64,000 nucleotides of DNA from Pseudomonas sp. QS1027 (GTDB taxonomy: Bacteria; Pseudomonadota; Gammaproteobacteria; Pseudomonadales; Pseudomonadaceae), in contig NZ_PHSU01000004.1 in assembly GCF_002814235.1 (NCBI RefSeq), positions 62,001 through 126,000 of the forward strand, written 5' to 3'. The notes beneath the pieces were generated by a model. It did no database searches and was not told the origin of the DNA. It saw only the letters and a list, made by a program, of their open reading frames with translations. Position numbers and translations under genes: made by a program. The stretch's first letter is position 1. Each line of letters starts with the position of its first letter. Below, in pieces: positions 15,368-23,465 of the stretch.

Positions 15368-15614
15368 ATGGCGCTTACTTAACAGCTAAGTACTTGAGTC
15401 GAAAGCAGAAAGTGAAGCAGACCGGTCTTCGAGAGAAGGGGTAACTGAGCCCAACATACCCACGTTTCTTTATAGCAATAAGCTGAAATGTCGAGTGGTG
15501 TTCACGAAACGGGGAGGCTTGCTCCCCGTCCCGGACCCGATGTGGTATCAGCCACTGACATCTGTCATACGTTTATCCAGCACCGAATCCACCCACAATT
15601 GCGCCAGTTCAATC
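15368..15614. repeat. 247-bp direct repeat, copy B
   Basis: Partner of 12016-12262. Here the repeat runs uninterrupted into the DUF6124 gene, so copy B is the parental arrangement and copy A the truncated duplicate. Confidence 0.85.
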
Positions 15615-15895
15615 AAATGCACCACACCCATTGCCACCTTGCGATTGGCGCCGGTCTGGTTGTCGGCGTTTTCATAGGCCGTGGCCGCAGCGGATTGTAG
15701 GATGGAGTAAGCATTGACCAAGGCCTCTTCCTGGCTTTTCGCCTCAGGTAACAGATCCCGTGTGGAGGTCGCACGGGTGGGGTTCGGACTTGCACCGGGC
15801 GTCAGGTTGTAATGGGCAAATGCACGCTCAGCTGCTTGCGGATCGATGGCATCGGCACTGGATAAAGTAGGTGGGTTGGGGGTGACCTTGAACAT
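15548..15895 (-). CDS. DUF6124 family protein
   Basis: A 115-residue protein starting MFKVTPNPP, the typical beginning of this Pseudomonas-restricted small family of unknown function. It is helical in its second half (EEALVNAYSILQSAAATAYENADN...). The 3' end is duplicated at 12196-12262. The gene faces the toxin cassettes and marks the border between the AT-rich cassette region and core genome. Confidence 0.7.
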   Translation of the reverse strand: MFKVTPNPPTLSSADAIDPQAAERAFAHYNLTPGASPNPTRATSTRDLLPEAKSQEEALVNAYSILQSAAATAYENADNQTGANRKVAMGVVHLIELAQLWVDSVLDKRMTDVSG

Positions 15896-16338
15896 AGAGT
15901 GAGTACTCCCGATCTGTTGAGGGAGCCGTCACCATCGCTGCTAAACGAGAGGGTGGCAGCCGTACGCAGGTTAGCAGACCGGTGATCAGGAAACCCGGCG
16001 CACCGAAGTGCCCTGCGCACGACCACCATAAAACGGAGGCTGAAAAAAAGCGCCTCGTAGAAGGTGGCGCCGTGCGCCTGATCTCACTGGGCTGCTAAAC
16101 CCGATCACTGAATTGGCAGTGACGAAATGAAGCCTAGCCGCGAGATCAGGCACAAACAAGCGCTCAGGATTTTCTAGGAAATTTCACTCAAGGGAAAGAG
16201 AGTTATCTTGGTTGGATAACCCGATTGCAACCTCACTTATCTCTCCACATAAAAAAGCTTGCGGAATATATCGTCGATATTTGGCGCAGAGGGCCTTGCG
16301 TGGCTTGTGCGCTTGGCCCGCATTCAGCCTTCTGATTT
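15896..16338. other. Non-coding stretch upstream of the DUF6124 gene
   Basis: No gene is seen. It holds several short inverted repeats, including CTGCTAA...TTAGCAG (about 15939-15980) and CACTGAATTGGCAGTG near 16113, and GCTGCTAAAC occurs twice. This may be 5' leader structure of the DUF6124 transcript. Nothing matches a riboswitch I know. Confidence 0.3.
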
Positions 16339-16339
16339 C

Positions 16340-16368
16340 TTGACGCCATATTGTCACCACCTTATGAT
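16340..16368 (+). promoter_or_regulatory. Sigma-70-type promoter
   Basis: TTGACG (16340-16345), a 17-nt spacer, then TATGAT (16363-16368). This is the best -35/-10 match seen upstream of the lipoprotein operon; predicted start near 16375. Confidence 0.55.
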
Positions 16369-16378
16369 GCGGCCACTA

Positions 16379-16392
16379 ATTTGATATCAAAT
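16379..16392. promoter_or_regulatory. Palindromic operator candidate
   Basis: ATTTGATATCAAAT is a perfect 14-bp palindrome placed a few bases after the predicted transcription start, where a bound repressor would block transcription. The cognate regulator is unknown. Confidence 0.4.
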
Positions 16393-16402
16393 GTTTCAAG
16401 GA

Positions 16403-16531
16403 ATGAACATGTGTGTTTCCACCCTCGGGATGAGGTCCCCCGCGGCCATGCCGTGCCGTTACCCGAGCCTCTTCGTTTCTTCGAAATCTCCCCGTTCAAA
16501 ACCCTGGAGCGCTTTCAGCAGCCTCCGGTGA
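16403..16531 (+). CDS. Possible 42-residue small ORF in the operon leader
   Basis: Starts at ATG 16403, or at ATG 16409, which has AAGGA at a better distance; it reads M(NM)CVSTLGMRSPAAMPCRY... and ends before the first lipoprotein gene. It lies directly behind the promoter and palindrome. It has no recognised relatives and its Ser/Arg-rich composition may be accidental. Confidence 0.25.
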   Translation: MNMCVSTLGMRSPAAMPCRYPSLFVSSKSPRSKPWSAFSSLR

Positions 16532-16654
16532 TAGCCCCTTGATGATCACAGGTCCGGCTTCGCCCACGGTGAAGGCCGTAGCCTTGCTGTTCGCCTGAAA
16601 TATCCGTCCGTTTCCCAATATCCCCAGGTCCGATTTTTCCCAGGAGTGTGTTGC

Positions 16655-17338
16655 ATGAAAAAAATCTCACAGGTCGTCATTTTTGGGATGGCAGCGATCA
16701 CGCTGACGTCCATCGGCGGCTGTGCCACCGAGAGCTCACGAGCGTTGCCGGTGCAGCAAGTGGAAACCGCCAACCAGGCTTACGCCGGTGTTCGTACCCC
16801 CATCGCCGTCGGCAAGTTCGATAACCGTTCCAGCTATATGCGTGGGATCTTTTCCGATGGTGTCGACCGTCTCGGCGGTCAGGCCAAGACCATCCTGATC
16901 ACTCATTTGCAGCAGACCAACCGCTTCAGCGTGCTGGACCGCGACAACCTGGCGGAGATCCAGCAGGAAGCGAATATCAAGTCCCAGTCCCAGAAACTCA
17001 AGGGCGCGGATTTTGTGGTCACCGGCGACGTCACCGAGTTCGGCCGCAAGGAAACCGGCGATCGCCAGTTGTTCGGCATTCTCGGTCGCGGCAAGACCCA
17101 GGTGGCTTACGCCAAGGTCGCCCTGAATATCGTCAATATCGTCACCTCGGAAGTGGTGTATTCCAGCCAGGGCGCGGGTGAGTACGCGCTGTCCAACCGC
17201 GAAGTCATCGGTTTCGGCGGGACTGCCAGCTACGACTCGACCCTCAATGGCAAGGTCCTGGACCTGGCCATGCGCGAAGCCGTGAACAAGATGGTTCAGG
17301 CGATCGACAGTGGTGCCTGGAAACCGGGCCGGCCATAA
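16655..17338 (+). CDS. CsgG/HfaB-family lipoprotein
   Basis: A 227-residue lipoprotein with lipobox SIGGC (Cys23, followed by Ala, so outer-membrane sorting is likely). ATG 16655 has AGGAG 8 nt upstream; a GTG at 16646 is less likely. The body shows the CsgG-like fold pattern (VGKFDNRS..., THLQQTNRFSVLDR, GADFVVTGDVTEFG). CsgG proteins form outer-membrane pores or assemblies. First gene of a three-lipoprotein operon. Exact role in pseudomonads is not established. Confidence 0.8.
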   Translation: MKKISQVVIFGMAAITLTSIGGCATESSRALPVQQVETANQAYAGVRTPIAVGKFDNRSSYMRGIFSDGVDRLGGQAKTILITHLQQTNRFSVLDRDNLAEIQQEANIKSQSQKLKGADFVVTGDVTEFGRKETGDRQLFGILGRGKTQVAYAKVALNIVNIVTSEVVYSSQGAGEYALSNREVIGFGGTASYDSTLNGKVLDLAMREAVNKMVQAIDSGAWKPGRP

Positions 17339-17374
17339 GTATTTCTACAACAAGGACAGGGAGCTTCACGCGTC

Positions 17375-17746
17375 ATGGGTAAAAAGTTCGGTTTGCTAGG
17401 TTACATCGTGGCAATAGCAGCAGGCGGCGCCTTGTTGGCGGGCTGCGCTCCGCAGGTCAAGACGCTGTATCAGTGGGAAGGCTATCAGCCTCAGGTTTAC
17501 CAGTACTTCAACGGTGAGGCCAAGGAGGCGCAAGTCGAGGCCCTGGAAGCCGACTTGCAGAAGATCAAGGCCACCAATCGAGCCGCGCCACCGGGTTATC
17601 ACGCCCACCTGGGCATGCTCTACGGCAGCCTTGGCAAGGACGACCAGATGGTGCAGCAGTTCCAGACCGAGAAAGCGTTGTTCCCAGAATCGACGGCTTA
17701 CATGGACTTTTTGTTGAGCAACGCCAAGAAGGGGATCAAGCAATGA
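17375..17746 (+). CDS. DUF4810 lipoprotein
   Basis: A 123-residue lipoprotein (lipobox LLAGC, Cys24) with the DUF4810 hallmark TLYQWEGYQPQVYQYF and a TPR-like helical second half (PPGYHAHLGMLYGSLGKDDQ). AGGGAG precedes the ATG. The family typically sits between CsgG-like and DUF799 lipoproteins and probably forms a complex with them; no biochemical function is known to me. Confidence 0.85.
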   Translation: MGKKFGLLGYIVAIAAGGALLAGCAPQVKTLYQWEGYQPQVYQYFNGEAKEAQVEALEADLQKIKATNRAAPPGYHAHLGMLYGSLGKDDQMVQQFQTEKALFPESTAYMDFLLSNAKKGIKQ

Positions 17747-18402
17747 ATCCGCGTTTTCTGAATGCATTGGCCGCTCTGCTGCTGGTGAGTCTGCTGGGTG
17801 GTTGCGCAGCCCCCAAGACGGTGGATTATTCGGCCTACAAGCAGGCTCGCCCAAGGACGATCCTGGTATTGCCACCCCTGAACGAATCTCCGGATATCAA
17901 GGCCACCTACAGCCTGTTGTCCCAGGTGACATTCCCGCTGGCGGAAGCCGGTTATTACGTCATGCCGGTGGCGCTGGTGGATGAAACTTTCCAGCAGAAC
18001 GGCCTGAACACGCCAACCGACATCCACAACACTTCGCCGGCAAAGCTGAAGGAAATCTTCGGCGCGGATGCGGCCTTGTACATCACGGTGACCCAGTACG
18101 GTACGCAGTACCGGGTGATCAGCAGCGCGACCATTGTGACGGCCAGTGCCAGGCTGGTGGACCTCAAGACCGGGACCGCGCTTTGGACCGGCAGCGCCAC
18201 GGCTTCCAGCGAGGAGGGGAATAACAACAGTGGTGGCGGTCTGGTCGGTGCGCTGATCACCGCAGCGGTCAAGCAGATCATCAACAGTGCCAACGACGTG
18301 AGCCATCCCATTGCCGGGATCACCAGTCAGCGGCTGTTGTCCGCGGGGCATCCAGCAGGTTTGTTGTATGGCCCACGCTCGCCGAAGTACGGCACGGACT
18401 GA
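17743..18402 (+). CDS. DUF799 / GNA1162-family lipoprotein
   Basis: A 219-residue lipoprotein (lipobox LLGGC, Cys21) overlapping the previous gene by ATGA, so translationally coupled. PRTILVLPPLNESPDIKATYS and the later ALYITVTQYG...VDLKTG pattern match the family of the neisserial surface antigen GNA1162, which is structurally related to TolB N-terminal-like domains. Last gene of the trio. Confidence 0.85.
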   Translation: MNPRFLNALAALLLVSLLGGCAAPKTVDYSAYKQARPRTILVLPPLNESPDIKATYSLLSQVTFPLAEAGYYVMPVALVDETFQQNGLNTPTDIHNTSPAKLKEIFGADAALYITVTQYGTQYRVISSATIVTASARLVDLKTGTALWTGSATASSEEGNNNSGGGLVGALITAAVKQIINSANDVSHPIAGITSQRLLSAGHPAGLLYGPRSPKYGTD

Positions 18403-18413
18403 GGCCGAGAGTA

Positions 18414-18444
18414 AAAGGGAGGCGGATCGCAATCTGCCCCCTTT
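18414..18444 (+). terminator. Terminator-like hairpin after the lipoprotein operon
   Basis: AAAGGGaGGCGGAT pairs with ATCTGCCCCCTTT (13 pairs, one bulged A, one G-U) 12 nt after the DUF799 stop. The T tract is weak. Confidence 0.5.
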
Positions 18445-18530
18445 ATAGTGCTTTTATCCCCCGCACTTCGCTTCGCACCAGGATTTATAGCAGGGTGCTG
18501 AGCCACAAATTTGAACCAAGGAAACCTGCG

Positions 18531-18998
18531 ATGGGTATCTCGGATACTAATACTTCAACATTTTTCTATGATCTTGCCAGTCCCGGGAAGAGATTGCTTG
18601 CTTGCATGATTGACCTGTTTATTGTTTTTCTACTTATCGTTGTGAAGCGTGTATTGGGTCTTTTCTTTTTCCCCCATTACACTTTTGTGGGGGTTATGTT
18701 TTATTGGACGGGAAATGCTTTGCAAATTGCAGCCTTTGTTTATTTTTTGTTCGGTGATGCGTTGCCGAATGGGCAGACGGTGGGCAAACGACTGATGAAT
18801 ATTTCGGTTGTCGGCTTTCCGTTTAATACCCCATGCTCGGTGTTCCAGTCGTTCTTGCGCAACGTGCCGAAGGTACTATTCAGCATGCTGGATGCGGTTT
18901 TCGTGTTTTTTGGCTTCCGACGGCGCCTTGGCGACATGCTTGCCATGACCATGGTGATCAACGCCAGAAAGACACCTCCGGTTGAAAACGCTAACTGA
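18531..18998 (+). CDS. RDD-family membrane protein
   Basis: A 155-residue inner-membrane protein. ATG 18531 follows AAGGA at about 8 nt; an upstream GTG at 18495 is less likely. Hydrophobic spans near residues 25-45, 50-80 and 115-130, with the RDD-type GKRLLACMIDL segment and GQTVGKRLMNI between spans. RDD proteins are poorly understood; some act in Na+(Li+)/H+ exchange. The gene has lower GC than its neighbours, including T-rich runs, which suggests relaxed or foreign codon use. Confidence 0.75.
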   Translation: MGISDTNTSTFFYDLASPGKRLLACMIDLFIVFLLIVVKRVLGLFFFPHYTFVGVMFYWTGNALQIAAFVYFLFGDALPNGQTVGKRLMNISVVGFPFNTPCSVFQSFLRNVPKVLFSMLDAVFVFFGFRRRLGDMLAMTMVINARKTPPVENAN

Positions 18999-19257
18999 GA
19001 ATGAAGGGAGATAGGGGCAGAGTCAGCATCATCGCCGACAGGCCGGGCTCCTACAGGTCTGCGCTGCATCGCACATTCTGGGTCCGCCAAGGTCTAGTAC
19101 CCCCTGTTTAGGAGCCCGCTGGCGCTCCCAAACCACCCCACAATTCCAATACATCTTTTCGATGGGCGATCTGTAACAAAGATTGTATATTCACTGGTAC
19201 AGTTTCGTTACATGATCCTACTCATCCCTTATTTCCACCATTGACAGGACTCAGCTT

Positions 19258-19329
19258 ATGCCCGCCTTGCAAGGACCTCAGCAGCACGGTGACACCCCCC
19301 GCGGCCGTATGGCCGGAGGTCAGGCATGA
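19258..19329 (+). CDS. Possible 23-residue leader ORF
   Basis: ATG 19258 behind CAGGAC reads MPALQGPQQHGDTPRGRMA... and stops at TGA 19327-19329, overlapping the ATG of the next gene (ATGA). GGAGG inside the ORF serves the next gene. It could couple translation or be an alternative upstream start in another frame. Confidence 0.3.
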   Translation: MPALQGPQQHGDTPRGRMAGGQA

Positions 19330-19826
19330 GCGGCGGATCAGTAGTCGCCTGGGCCACGGCGCTCAGTACACGGGTCTTTGAGCGCAAGGCCGCCGATGCG
19401 AAGAGCGCCAATATGCAGGAAATCAAGAACAAGCAGGTGCTCAACAACATCCCGAGGGATCCGACCGCCCTCGACACCACCAAGATGCAGAAGGACAAGC
19501 TGCAGTCGCAGTTCCAGGGCTTCGACCCGAAATCGGTCACCCCGGATCAGTTGGCCAAGTACAGCACTATCCTCCAGGAGAATGGCCTGATCAGCGCCAC
19601 CACCGCCGGCCTGCTGTCCAGCGCCGGGGCGAAAGGCAAGGCCGGCGAGAAATTCAACGCGCTGGACTATTTCGCCAGCCAGATCAGCACACTGCAAAGC
19701 GGCAGTTCGAGCGATCAGTTCTCCAACCATATGATCCCGGAATACAAGAAGGCGATTAACGTGCTGCTGAACCTGCAGCAGTTCGCCAGTTCCGGCGCCA
19801 GCATGTCGATCAATACCAAGGTCTGA
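19326..19826 (+). CDS. Unrecognised 166-residue protein
   Basis: Begins MSGGSVVAWATALSTRVFER after CCGGAGG. Soluble and helical, Gln/Ser/Lys-rich, with no signal peptide or membrane span; the region after residue 20 (AKSANMQEIKNKQVLNNIPRD...) has heptad-like character. No family recognised. It stands alone between the RDD gene and leuC, followed by a perfect GC hairpin. Motif CTGGTACAGTTTCGTT lies about 120 nt upstream. Confidence 0.6.
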   Translation: MSGGSVVAWATALSTRVFERKAADAKSANMQEIKNKQVLNNIPRDPTALDTTKMQKDKLQSQFQGFDPKSVTPDQLAKYSTILQENGLISATTAGLLSSAGAKGKAGEKFNALDYFASQISTLQSGSSSDQFSNHMIPEYKKAINVLLNLQQFASSGASMSINTKV

Positions 19827-19862
19827 AACCCTTGCCGTATTGATGGCCGTCTTCGTCGGCCA

Positions 19863-19885
19863 GGCGCTTGCGCAACGCAAGCGCC
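19863..19885 (+). terminator. Perfect hairpin after the 19.3-kb gene
   Basis: GGCGCTTGCG-CAA-CGCAAGCGCC: a 10-bp perfect stem with 3-nt loop, 37 nt after the stop codon; no T tract. Confidence 0.45.
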
Positions 19886-19927
19886 GATCAAACACGATCC
19901 ATGTTCCCAGCCATCACCCTCCCGCCA

Positions 19928-19955
19928 TTGATGGTCCGTTCCCGCCGCCTATGAT
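19928..19955 (+). promoter_or_regulatory. Candidate promoter of leuCD
   Basis: TTGATG (19928-19933), 16-nt spacer, TATGAT (19950-19955), about 70 nt before the leuC start. Confidence 0.35.
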
Positions 19956-20026
19956 GACTGTGACGTCTGTCGGCCTGCCGCCGTGATCCGACAGCCTCGC
20001 GTACTTTCATTTCTGCGAGCGCCACC

Positions 20027-21448
20027 ATGACTCAAACAAGAACCCTCTACGACAAGCACATCGATTCCCATACGGTGTGTCGCCTCGATGACCAGGGCCA
20101 TGTCCTGCTGTATATCGACCGTCAGGTCATCAATGAATACACCAGCCCGCAAGCCTTCAGCGGCCTGCGCGAAGCCAAGCGGGGTGTCTGGCGCGCCGAA
20201 ACCGCGCTGGCGGTGGTCGACCATGTGAATCCCACCGCGCCCAAGCGCGTCGCCGCCATGCCGGACGCCGGTGGTGCCCGGCAGGTGTCGTACCTGGCCG
20301 AGAACTGCGCCGACTTCGGTATCGAACTGTTCGATGTGCTCGACAAACGCCAGGGCATCGAGCATGTGATCGCCCCGGAGCAGGGCTTTATCCTGCCAGG
20401 CATGGTGGTCGCCGCCGGTGACAGCCATACCACCACCTATGGCGCTCTCGGTGCATTTGGCTTCGGGATCGGTACTTCGGAAATCGAACATCTGCTGGCC
20501 TCGCAGACGCTGGTCTACAAGCGCCTGAAGACGATGCGGGTGACGGTCAGCGGTGAGCTGGCACCGGGGCTGACGTCCAAGGACGTGATCATGGCGCTGA
20601 TCGGCAAGATCGGCGCTTCCGGGGCCACCGGTTACGCCATTGAATTCTGCGGTTCGACCATCGATGCCCTGAGCGTCGAGGCGCGCATGACCATCTGCAA
20701 TATGGCGGTGGAGGCGGGGGCACGCGGGGCCTTTATGGCGCCGGACGAGAAAGTCTTCACCTACCTCAAGGACAAGCCCCGGGCGCCCAAGGGCGAGCTG
20801 TGGGAGCAGGCGGTGGCCCGTTGGCGGGAGCTGCACACGGATGCCGGTGCGCAGTTCGACCGTGAAGTCGAACTCGATGCCGGCGTGTTGGAACCCATGG
20901 TCACCTGGGGCACCAGCCCGGACCAGGCCGCACCCATCGGGGCGAACGTGCCGGACCCGCAGGACATCAGCGACCTGATCCTGCGCCAGGACATGCGCCG
21001 TGCCCTGAACTACATGGGGCTGGAAGCCGGCATGCCGCTGAACGAGATCGTGATCAGCCATGCGTTTATCGGTTCCTGCACCAATGCGCGGATCGAGGAC
21101 CTGCGTGACGCGGCCCGTGTGGTGCGTGGCCAGCACGTGGCCAAGCATGTGCGGGCGATGATCGTGCCAGGGTCGACCCAGGTACGCGATCAGGCCGAGG
21201 CCGAAGGCTTGGCGGCGGTGTTTATCGACGCCGGTTTCGAGTGGCGGCAATCGGGTTGCTCGATGTGCCTGGCGATGAACGATGACGTGTTGGAGCCCGG
21301 CGACCGCTGCGCCTCCAGCACCAACCGCAATTTCGAAGGACGCCAGGGCGCCGGGGCTCGCACGCATTTGATGAGCCCGGCGATGGTGGCCGCGGCAGCC
21401 ATTGCCGGACACCTGACCGATATTCGCCACCTGGAGCCAAGGCCATGA
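20027..21448 (+). CDS. leuC: 3-isopropylmalate dehydratase large subunit (LeuC family)
   Basis: A 473-residue aconitase-superfamily protein. GDSHTTTYGALGAFGFGIGT binds substrate, and Cys351 (GSCTNAR), Cys411 and Cys414 (SGCSMC) ligate the [4Fe-4S] cluster. With the small subunit it would isomerise 2- and 3-isopropylmalate in leucine synthesis, or hydrate a related unsaturated diacid. leuB and leuA are absent here; instead a LysR regulator and a DctA-type transporter follow, so a catabolic paralogue is possible. Start ATG 20027 has only a weak ribosome-binding site. Confidence 0.9.
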   Translation: MTQTRTLYDKHIDSHTVCRLDDQGHVLLYIDRQVINEYTSPQAFSGLREAKRGVWRAETALAVVDHVNPTAPKRVAAMPDAGGARQVSYLAENCADFGIELFDVLDKRQGIEHVIAPEQGFILPGMVVAAGDSHTTTYGALGAFGFGIGTSEIEHLLASQTLVYKRLKTMRVTVSGELAPGLTSKDVIMALIGKIGASGATGYAIEFCGSTIDALSVEARMTICNMAVEAGARGAFMAPDEKVFTYLKDKPRAPKGELWEQAVARWRELHTDAGAQFDREVELDAGVLEPMVTWGTSPDQAAPIGANVPDPQDISDLILRQDMRRALNYMGLEAGMPLNEIVISHAFIGSCTNARIEDLRDAARVVRGQHVAKHVRAMIVPGSTQVRDQAEAEGLAAVFIDAGFEWRQSGCSMCLAMNDDVLEPGDRCASSTNRNFEGRQGAGARTHLMSPAMVAAAAIAGHLTDIRHLEPRP

Positions 21449-22059
21449 GCATGCAGCCGTTTTCCCAAGTCACCGGCAAGGCCGCGCCGATGCTGGCGGC
21501 CAATATCGACACCGATGTGATCATGCCCAAGCAGTTTCTCAAGGGGATCGATCGCAACGGGCTGGATCGTGGGTTGTTCTTCGATTTGCGGTTTTTACCT
21601 TCGGGTGAACTCAATCCCGAGTTCGTGCTGAATCAGCCGGCCTGGAAAGGCGCGAGCTTCATGGTGGTGGGACCGAACTTCGGTTGTGGTTCCAGTCGTG
21701 AGCATGCGGTGTGGGGGTTGAAGCAGATGGGGGTTCGGGCGTTGATCGGCAGCAGTTTTGCCGGGATTTTCTACGATAACTGCCAGCGCAACGGGGTGTT
21801 GTTGATCACGTTGGACGAAGCGACTGCGCAGCGTCTGGGGCAGGTGGTGAGCCAGCCGCAGGGTGCCGAGATCAGCATTGATCTTGAGGCTCAGCAGATC
21901 CGTTTGCAGGATGGCAGTGTCATCGAGTTCCAGATCGATACGTTGCGCAAGACGGCGTTGATGCTGGGGTTGGATGCCATTGGCAGCACCTTGCAGCGTA
22001 GTGAGGAAATCAAGGCGTTCGAGCGGGCGCATTTGCAGGCGAATCCCTGGTTGAGCTGA
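21445..22059 (+). CDS. leuD: 3-isopropylmalate dehydratase small subunit (LeuD family)
   Basis: A 204-residue swivel-domain partner of LeuC, starting inside its stop codon (ATGA). IDTDVIMPKQFLKGIDRNGL and GPNFGCGSSREHAVWGL are the family's conserved blocks. Normal length for LeuD. The heterodimer is cytoplasmic. Confidence 0.92.
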   Translation: MSMQPFSQVTGKAAPMLAANIDTDVIMPKQFLKGIDRNGLDRGLFFDLRFLPSGELNPEFVLNQPAWKGASFMVVGPNFGCGSSREHAVWGLKQMGVRALIGSSFAGIFYDNCQRNGVLLITLDEATAQRLGQVVSQPQGAEISIDLEAQQIRLQDGSVIEFQIDTLRKTALMLGLDAIGSTLQRSEEIKAFERAHLQANPWLS

Positions 22060-22102
22060 ACCCTGGGCCGGCTCGCCGATTCGGAGGGGACCACCGATTC
22101 AT

Positions 22103-22236
22103 TGTGGCGAGCGGGCTTGCCCGCGTTGGGGCGCGGAGCGGCCCTAAAACCTATGACCGCGGTGTATCAGATAGAACGTAGTTACAGGTTTTGCGACTGC
22201 TTCGCAGCCGAGCGCGGGCAAGCCCGCTCACCACAA
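22103..22236. repeat. REP doublet (REPIN-like)
   Basis: TGGCGAGCGGGCTTGCCCGCG at the left and its complement at the right, in opposite orientation around about 85 bp. A second copy of this REP type lies at 58564-58696. Confidence 0.85.
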
Positions 22237-22327
22237 GTCCGCGTTTGACTTCAAACTGCCTTAATTGAACGGCATTAGAGATTGTCCGCTCTCCACATGG
22301 GGTTTATTTGGCGAGTCCCGAAGGCGG

Positions 22328-23242
22328 TTAGATCGACAACTGTCGAAAATGCTCTTGCAAAAACTCCACACACACCCGCAATTTTCCCGAATACGCCAGA
22401 CGCGTCGGATACACCGCCCACACATTCGCGCTCTGGGTGTAGTCATGCAGCACCCGCACCAGTCGGCCCTGTTCCAGCAGCGGTTTGACGTCCCATAGCG
22501 AGCGCAGCAGGATGCCGCGCCCGTCCAGTGCCCATTGCAGGACAATCTCACCGCTGTTGGACGACAACGGCCCGCGCACCCGCACGCTGTCCTGGCTGCC
22601 GTCGCGCTCCAGGTTCCAGATGCCGAAGGCGTTGTCGCGCTCCTTGAGCACCAGGCAGTCGTGCTGTTCCAGGTCGCCCAGTTGCTGCGGTGTGCCACGT
22701 CGTTCCAGGTAGGCCGGTGCCGCGCAGAGTACCCGGCGATTGCTCACCAGGCGTCGGCCGATATGCTGGCCGGGAATGTCGTCGCCTACGCGGATCTCCA
22801 GGTCGAAACCCTCGCTGACGATGTCCACCACGCGGTCGAACAGGTCCAGGCGAATCTCCAGGTCCGGGTAACGCTCGGCCAACAGTGACAGCGCCGGGGC
22901 CACGTGATTGCGCCCGAAACCGAAGCTGCTGCACAGGTGCAGGCGGCCACTGGGGCTGTCGTGGGCCTCGGACAGTTCGTCGTTGAGTTGCTGGAAATCT
23001 TCGAGAATGCGCACGGCCCAGCGTTGCACTCGTTCACCGTCTTCGGTCAGGGCGATACGTCGGCTGGTGCGGTGCAGCAGGCGGGTGGCGAGGGTGGTTT
23101 CGAGAATCTGGATACGTTTGCTGACGTAGGCGGGCGACAGTCCCAGCTCATCGGCCGCGGCGGCAAAACCGGCCTTGCGGATAACGGTGAGGAATACGCG
23201 CAGGTCTTCGGGCAGGGGCACGGTGTCTTTCTTTTGGTTCAT
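22328..23242 (-). CDS. LysR-family transcriptional regulator (DmlR-like)
   Basis: A 304-residue regulator. N-terminal winged HTH (LPEDLRVFLTVIRKAGFAAA, then SPAYVSKRIQILE) and effector domain with a SGRLHLCSSFGFGRNHV strand typical of the DmlR subgroup controlling malate-like acids. Start MNQKKD at 23242 is chosen by family length; the frame is open to 23287. Convergent to leuCD and in the same direction as the transporter upstream, so a diacid inducer is plausible. Confidence 0.85.
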   Translation of the reverse strand: MNQKKDTVPLPEDLRVFLTVIRKAGFAAAADELGLSPAYVSKRIQILETTLATRLLHRTSRRIALTEDGERVQRWAVRILEDFQQLNDELSEAHDSPSGRLHLCSSFGFGRNHVAPALSLLAERYPDLEIRLDLFDRVVDIVSEGFDLEIRVGDDIPGQHIGRRLVSNRRVLCAAPAYLERRGTPQQLGDLEQHDCLVLKERDNAFGIWNLERDGSQDSVRVRGPLSSNSGEIVLQWALDGRGILLRSLWDVKPLLEQGRLVRVLHDYTQSANVWAVYPTRLAYSGKLRVCVEFLQEHFRQLSI

Positions 23243-23344
23243 GGGAAAAGCAACGAACGCTGGCGGCAGGAGCCGCCAGAATAGCATTGGATGAGCTGGG
23301 CCGATGATCGTCGCTCCAGCGAGATTTCGAGAGCGGCACGAACC

Positions 23345-23431
23345 CTGTAGGAGCCGGCTTGCTGGCGATGGGATCGACGCGGTGTCCTGTCAAACTGTGT
23401 CGTCTGAATCGCCAGCAAGCCGGCTCCTGCA
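23345..23431. repeat. REP doublet (REPIN-like)
   Basis: TGTAGGAGCCGGCTTGCTGG...ATCGCCAGCAAGCCGGCTCC, inverted arms around about 40 bp, between dctA and the LysR gene. Same REP class as 39072-39153 and 48475-48560. Confidence 0.85.
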
Positions 23432-23465
23432 ATGACCGCGTTAGCCGTGGACGGTATCAGCAGGT

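Noticed and set aside
16351..16542. 63-codon plus-strand frame before the lipoprotein operon
   Set aside because: Starts upstream of or at the predicted transcription start and lacks a ribosome-binding site; the overlapping small ORF at 16403 is a better but still weak candidate.
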